NCBI GenBank assembly: GCA_963693085.1 | Contig: OY856409.1 | Coordinates: forward strand, 1,620,915,211 to 1,620,979,210 | DNA length: 64,000 nucleotides | Reading direction: 5' to 3' | Origin: Alisma plantago-aquatica | Lineage: Eukaryota > Streptophyta > Magnoliopsida > Alismatales > Alismataceae | The notes under the pieces: generated by a model | Told to the model about the DNA's origin: nothing | Seen by the model: only the letters and a program-made list of their open reading frames with translations | Databases searched by the model: none | Shown: one piece after another, positions 59,952 to 64,000 of the stretch | Numbering within the stretch: position 1 is the first letter of the stretch | Layout: every line of letters starts with the position of its first letter | Position numbers and translations under genes: made by a program

Positions 59952-62827
59952 TGTCATGGAACCGTTCTTACCCCAATCCCGATCTCACTGTCTAAACATT
60001 GGTAAAGGGATTGAAGCGCCCGTCCCTGAGTGGCCCCGTAGGATCTAACACACTGGCATATACAATAAGAAATAAATAACTCAAAACTGGATAATTGAAA
60101 AACAAACTAACCCAATATGGAGATATATATATCCGATTTATCTTTGTCATCAGAGTGTATGAGTGTGGAAGCGATCTTATTCAATATTCCATTTGTATTG
60201 CCTAAAATCAAGAAAATCGAGACACAATCATGCAATTGCACGGTACGCTATCAAAATCAAGAAAAGCGGTTTATAACAAAATAGTATACTTGGCATGACT
60301 TATATTCAAAAGAATAATAAGCAATTTGCAAAACCAACATTTATTCGATAAGTTTTTCAAGCAATTCAACTTTTATTACGAGTTCCCATTATGCTGTAAT
60401 TCAAGAAGCATGCTTATATATCTTGTATGACTCTATTACCCCAACGCGATGGGGAAGGTCGCTAGGCCCCTTTTCACCATAGGAACATAGGAAGCCAATG
60501 TACAAGTCCCACCTCCAAATGAGGGGGTTGTTGTACTCAATATCAACATTATCAATATCATCATCATTATCAATATACGGGCAGTCATAATGGGCATTCA
60601 ATTTATGTTTTCATGTTTTTCAAAATATAATATAGAAAAACAGAAGACTAATCATAGGGAACAATATCTCATCCAAATAACTAGCCAAGCATACGGTCAA
60701 GAGATACATAAAAGTATCTTCAATACAATCAAGGAGGAGTTATATAAATAGCATACCTTTCACCAAAGATTTTGAGTATGATCAATATTTGAATCAATAT
60801 GTCAACCCTTCGAGTTAGATCCTAAAACACAATATTGGATCATTGGTCAAGATCATAATGTTCATAATATCAGGTTTCAATATTCGAGATTAGGGTTACA
60901 CTTTCCTAGGTCAACCTTAGGGTTAGGTCATCCACTTATGATTAACCAATATTTCAATTGTCCATCATTATTTCAAATATCAAGTATTTTCAAGTGTGAA
61001 TGACTTTCCTAGGTTTCTAGGATCATATGTGTTAACCCTAATTTATGGTCATTATATAAGTCCTCATATCATTTCTAGATTATCATCATGATAACTAATA
61101 TCATTGGTATTCAAGATTAGATCAAGTTTCAATTAATATTAAGAGTAAATCAGGGATCAACTTTAAGGTCAAAAGATCAAGATATGCCATAAGATTTGGA
61201 TCAATCATATTGTTAATATGTCATCATTATATTCAAGATTAAATCAAGTTAACAAATATAGATCTAGATCATTAATGGGTCAAGTATGATTTTAGATCCT
61301 CAAAATGAATATTAGAGTCAATAATTAGAGTTTTCAGTGGTTTAGTCAATATTAACCATCAACAGAGTCATTTAGACAATTTACATAATCAATAGATGAA
61401 TATTTAGGTGAATCAGTGACCATAGTTTAGAATCAGGTTTCAAAAGTATTTTTAATGTATTAACTGGATTTTTCTGATCAAAATTGACTACTTGTTCATA
61501 ATATTTGGAGCTAAGATGTATTTTATATGATTAAAACAAGATCTAGGCATTTAATTGAATATTTTCCAAGGAGCGAGATAAAATACCTTATTTCATGAAA
61601 AGTTTGATCATTGGATGCTTATTGGATGCCTTAGATCATGCCATGAGGCTCTCTGGTCTAGGGTCTGGTTCAGGCCTTTGATTTGGCCGGTTCACTCCTC
61701 TAATAAACTGGTTCAAAGCTTGATTGCTCGGTTTATCTTGGGTTGGCTGCAACTAGATGGACCGGTGGTTCATGGGACCATCTCTCTCACGCAGCACACC
61801 TTTGCGAGCCCAGAAACAGGGCGGAGGGCCTCGCCGGTGTAGAGGAGGTCTCAGAGAAGGAGAGGGTAGGAGCGGATGCGAGCAGGTTGGTCCAGTCTGC
61901 CGCCACCTTGCGGACTCAAAGAGGGCCAAAGAAAGGGGAGAGGAGGTGAGCAGCAGGAGCGCCCGAGGGTGGTCATGCGGTGGCTTTGCTGCTTGGGGCA
62001 GCTAGAGGTCGGGGAAAATTAAGGGCATTTCGAGGCACGACGGAATGCACAAAGGAGGGTCGCGTTTCGTGAGGTCATTGCTAGCATCGGGGGGTGTTTA
62101 TATAGGGTTGGGGGCTAGGTTTTTAGGGTAAACCGAGATCTAGATGTAGCCCAGCCACCGGAGTGAGAAAGAAAGGGCGAGGGATGCCTTTTGGTGGCAC
62201 AATAGAGGACGAACGATGGTCAAAAATAGGGCTAGATCGGTTTGAAATAGTGAGGAGGGTCTTTTTGTCCGCTCAGAATTTTGAATCGAGTCCTCTTGGG
62301 GCTGATTGCCCCTTTGGGCCGCAATTACACCTTCCCGCAATCAGCGGGAGGTAGAAGATAACCCCCGGGCCATTAGATCGACCTCTAATCCGTGGGAGGG
62401 AGCATCCAAGGGCTGAGATCGCCCCCAGATACTTTCCCTGGGATTGCTGACATGGAAAAGCCAATAAAAGGCAATTATAAAGGGATTTCGAGTACAAAAA
62501 CTTATAAAATTCATAGAAATTTATAGGAATGCCCAATTGACCTCAAATTTGGACCAAAGCCTCACAAAAACGTGGAGAACCTTTATAAAAATTTTGAGGA
62601 CCAAAATATGAAGTTTGATAGATAAATTTGATTCTTTGGACAAAGTGATGAAAGAATCCAATTTGAAGTGTTATAATGTGTATAAAATCCACATTGGCCA
62701 CCATATCTTGGATTTGAGTCTCAAAATGATTATGAAGCCAGGAAAAATGATTTTTCATCATGTGTGAGTATAAGGAGGGTAAAATTGGAATTAATTCATA
62801 TTAATTGCTAAATTTCACTTCATCACA
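59952..62827 (-). repeat. Right (5') LTR of element H, 2.88 kb
   Basis: It is a near-identical direct copy of 54918-57807, differing by scattered substitutions and small indels such as a shorter (TA)n near 60123 and a 9-bp gap near 60545. The TATA box on the reverse strand is at about 62098-62105. Confidence 0.9.
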
Positions 62828-62832
62828 CTTAC

Positions 62833-64000
62833 ATATATCTCAGACAGTCTACTCTGGTTTAAGAAATAAGATTGAATAATAATGAGGGTGACTGCTCCAT
62901 GACTCTAGTTCAATCTGGATATCAATGACAAATGAACTATACAAATACTATAACACCATACACATATTGTAGGTTGAAGTTTTTCCCCAACTTTTTCATT
63001 TACGTGGGTGTCAATGATGTGTGACTAGACACCACTCTGTGCTTGTGATGTCATAAGTTGTTATCGACACTCACTGCCAACATAATATGGGACCTATAGG
63101 GTCACACACTTACATCTTGACCTAGAAGAGGAGTTCAGATCTTGAATGATATTTGAATTAAGTGCTAAAGTATTTAGGCATTTGATTCAGACAATAAATA
63201 GGTTGATAGCACCTCCAAACGCCCATCTCAAGTATTGAGACGACCGTTTGGAAGTGTCAAATGGCCATCTCAAGAGTTGAGATGGGCGTCTGGGTGCCAG
63301 GTTGTTTGTGAGTTGAATTTGACTAAGGAACAAACTGACCCAACCAAACTAGCTCGACTCGAGTCAACATACGACTGTCTGGGTGAACCGAGACGACCGT
63401 CTCGCATGTGCGAGATGGTCCAGTTCGGTCGGGGAAGGTTCTACATGTTTCTTATTTATTTTATTTGAGCAATACTTGTTGCACAAGAAAATCAATGTCT
63501 AATATTGATGGGAATTGATTTGTTAAATTTGTATACAACTGGGAAATTGTGAAACAACCGTCTCACATGCATGTGAGGCGACTGTTTTGGCTATCACAGG
63601 TTGCAAAATTTCAAGAATTGTTGTGAAATTTTGAGATCTTCTAATCATTTCCACTTCCGCACATCAATCATGTATCGAATAATAACTGGAAACCTTGACT
63701 ATGGTCTCTACTATATATAGAGGGGTACTGGGGGCTTTCCAGAATACAACAGAGACAATTGAGAAATAGTTGCTCTAGCAAACATTTTCCTCTTTGGTTG
63801 TGATAACCACGAGAGTCTGAACAAGTTCTACTTGACTGAGGAAGAACAGAAAGGGAAAGAGCGATTGAGATCATTGACGTGGGAGAATAAGTTGGTGACT
63901 AGTATACTAACGGGAGGGACAACTCCTTCATGATTATTATAGCAGGACGACATGAGTTCTAGGAAGTCTGTGTGGACTGCCATAGAGGTGAGAGGTTTTT
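62833..64000 (+). mobile_element. Copia G 3' LTR, second part (runs off the window)
   Basis: It continues the LTR broken at 54917, from ATATATCTCAGACAGTCT. It has a TATATATAG box at about 63711 and U3 inverted repeats of the form GAGACGACCGTTTGG and CGAGACGACCGTCTCG at 63236-63410. By comparison with the other LTRs roughly 250 bp of its 3' end lies outside the window. Confidence 0.85.

Larger units (their letters stand above)
54918..62827 (-). mobile_element. Complete LARD-like LTR element H, 7.9 kb, no coding domains
   Basis: Two LTRs (54918-57807 and 59952-62827) begin and end TG..CA and flank 2144 bp of internal DNA. The element is bounded by the perfect duplication CTTAC (54913-54917 and 62828-62832). 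The PBS is next to the right LTR and the polypurine tract next to the left, so it lies on the minus strand. The LTRs are about 97-98% alike by eye, which makes it the youngest large insertion here. I see no gag or pol motif in the internal region on either strand. LTRs longer than the internal region with a full set of cis signals are characteristic of non-autonomous large retrotransposon derivatives. Confidence 0.9.

Overview
The window reads as nuclear DNA of a flowering plant. The evidence is one plant-specific gene (an OXIDATIVE STRESS 3-like gene with a spliced intron), LTR retrotransposons primed by initiator-Met tRNA (PBS TGGTATCAGAGC), a hAT-type MITE, and roughly 60 kb of AT-rich nested repeats around a GC-rich gene. 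The high GC of the exons hints at a monocot, possibly a commelinid, but that is a guess. I see no tRNA, rRNA, CRISPR or prokaryotic gene.

Layout. 1-5.6 kb: a reverse-strand Ty3/gypsy element (A) with 3.6-kb LTRs and only a broken gag, inserted in a Ty1/copia LTR. 5.6-7.8 kb: the rest of that copia LTR, its leader and a gag fragment. 7.8-18.35 kb: a forward gypsy element (E, same family as A) with LTR, PBS, gag and protease remnants. Its gag is split by a 5.96-kb solo LTR (S, 11739-17700, TSD GGAAC) full of internal repeats. 18.35-22.2 kb: leader and LTR of a reverse gypsy copy (F) fused to E. 22.2-48.2 kb: a cluster of copia elements with ~2.05-kb LTRs. It holds a copia tail and LTR (22204-24338), an inverted copia (24339-37749) with a coding-free LARD-like element (I, 29607-35960) in its LTR, and a forward copia (B, 37750-48165) carrying two MITEs. 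48.2-54.06 kb: the only low-copy island, with the OXS3-like gene at 51099-52568 (+). 54.06-64 kb: a third copia tail and 3' LTR (G), split by a second LARD-like element (H, 54918-62827, TSD CTTAC).

Every retroelement reading frame is broken by stops, frameshifts or insertions, so I infer no active protein from any of them. The gene is the only credible functional CDS. Its upstream region has a cluster of ACGTG cores, a pyrimidine-rich leader and two overlapping uORFs.

The most informative structural signal is in the copia cluster. Two pieces of one LTR, positions 1-237 (24339-24574, inverted) and 233 to the end (37750-39655), overlap by exactly 5 bp (GATAT), and each abuts the exact terminus of a different LTR subtype. 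That is the footprint of an antisense copia insertion into another copia's LTR, followed by an inversion between the two oppositely oriented internal regions. Boundaries supported by TSD, PBS or terminal TG..CA are exact; those of decayed coding remnants are approximate. Identities are by eye.
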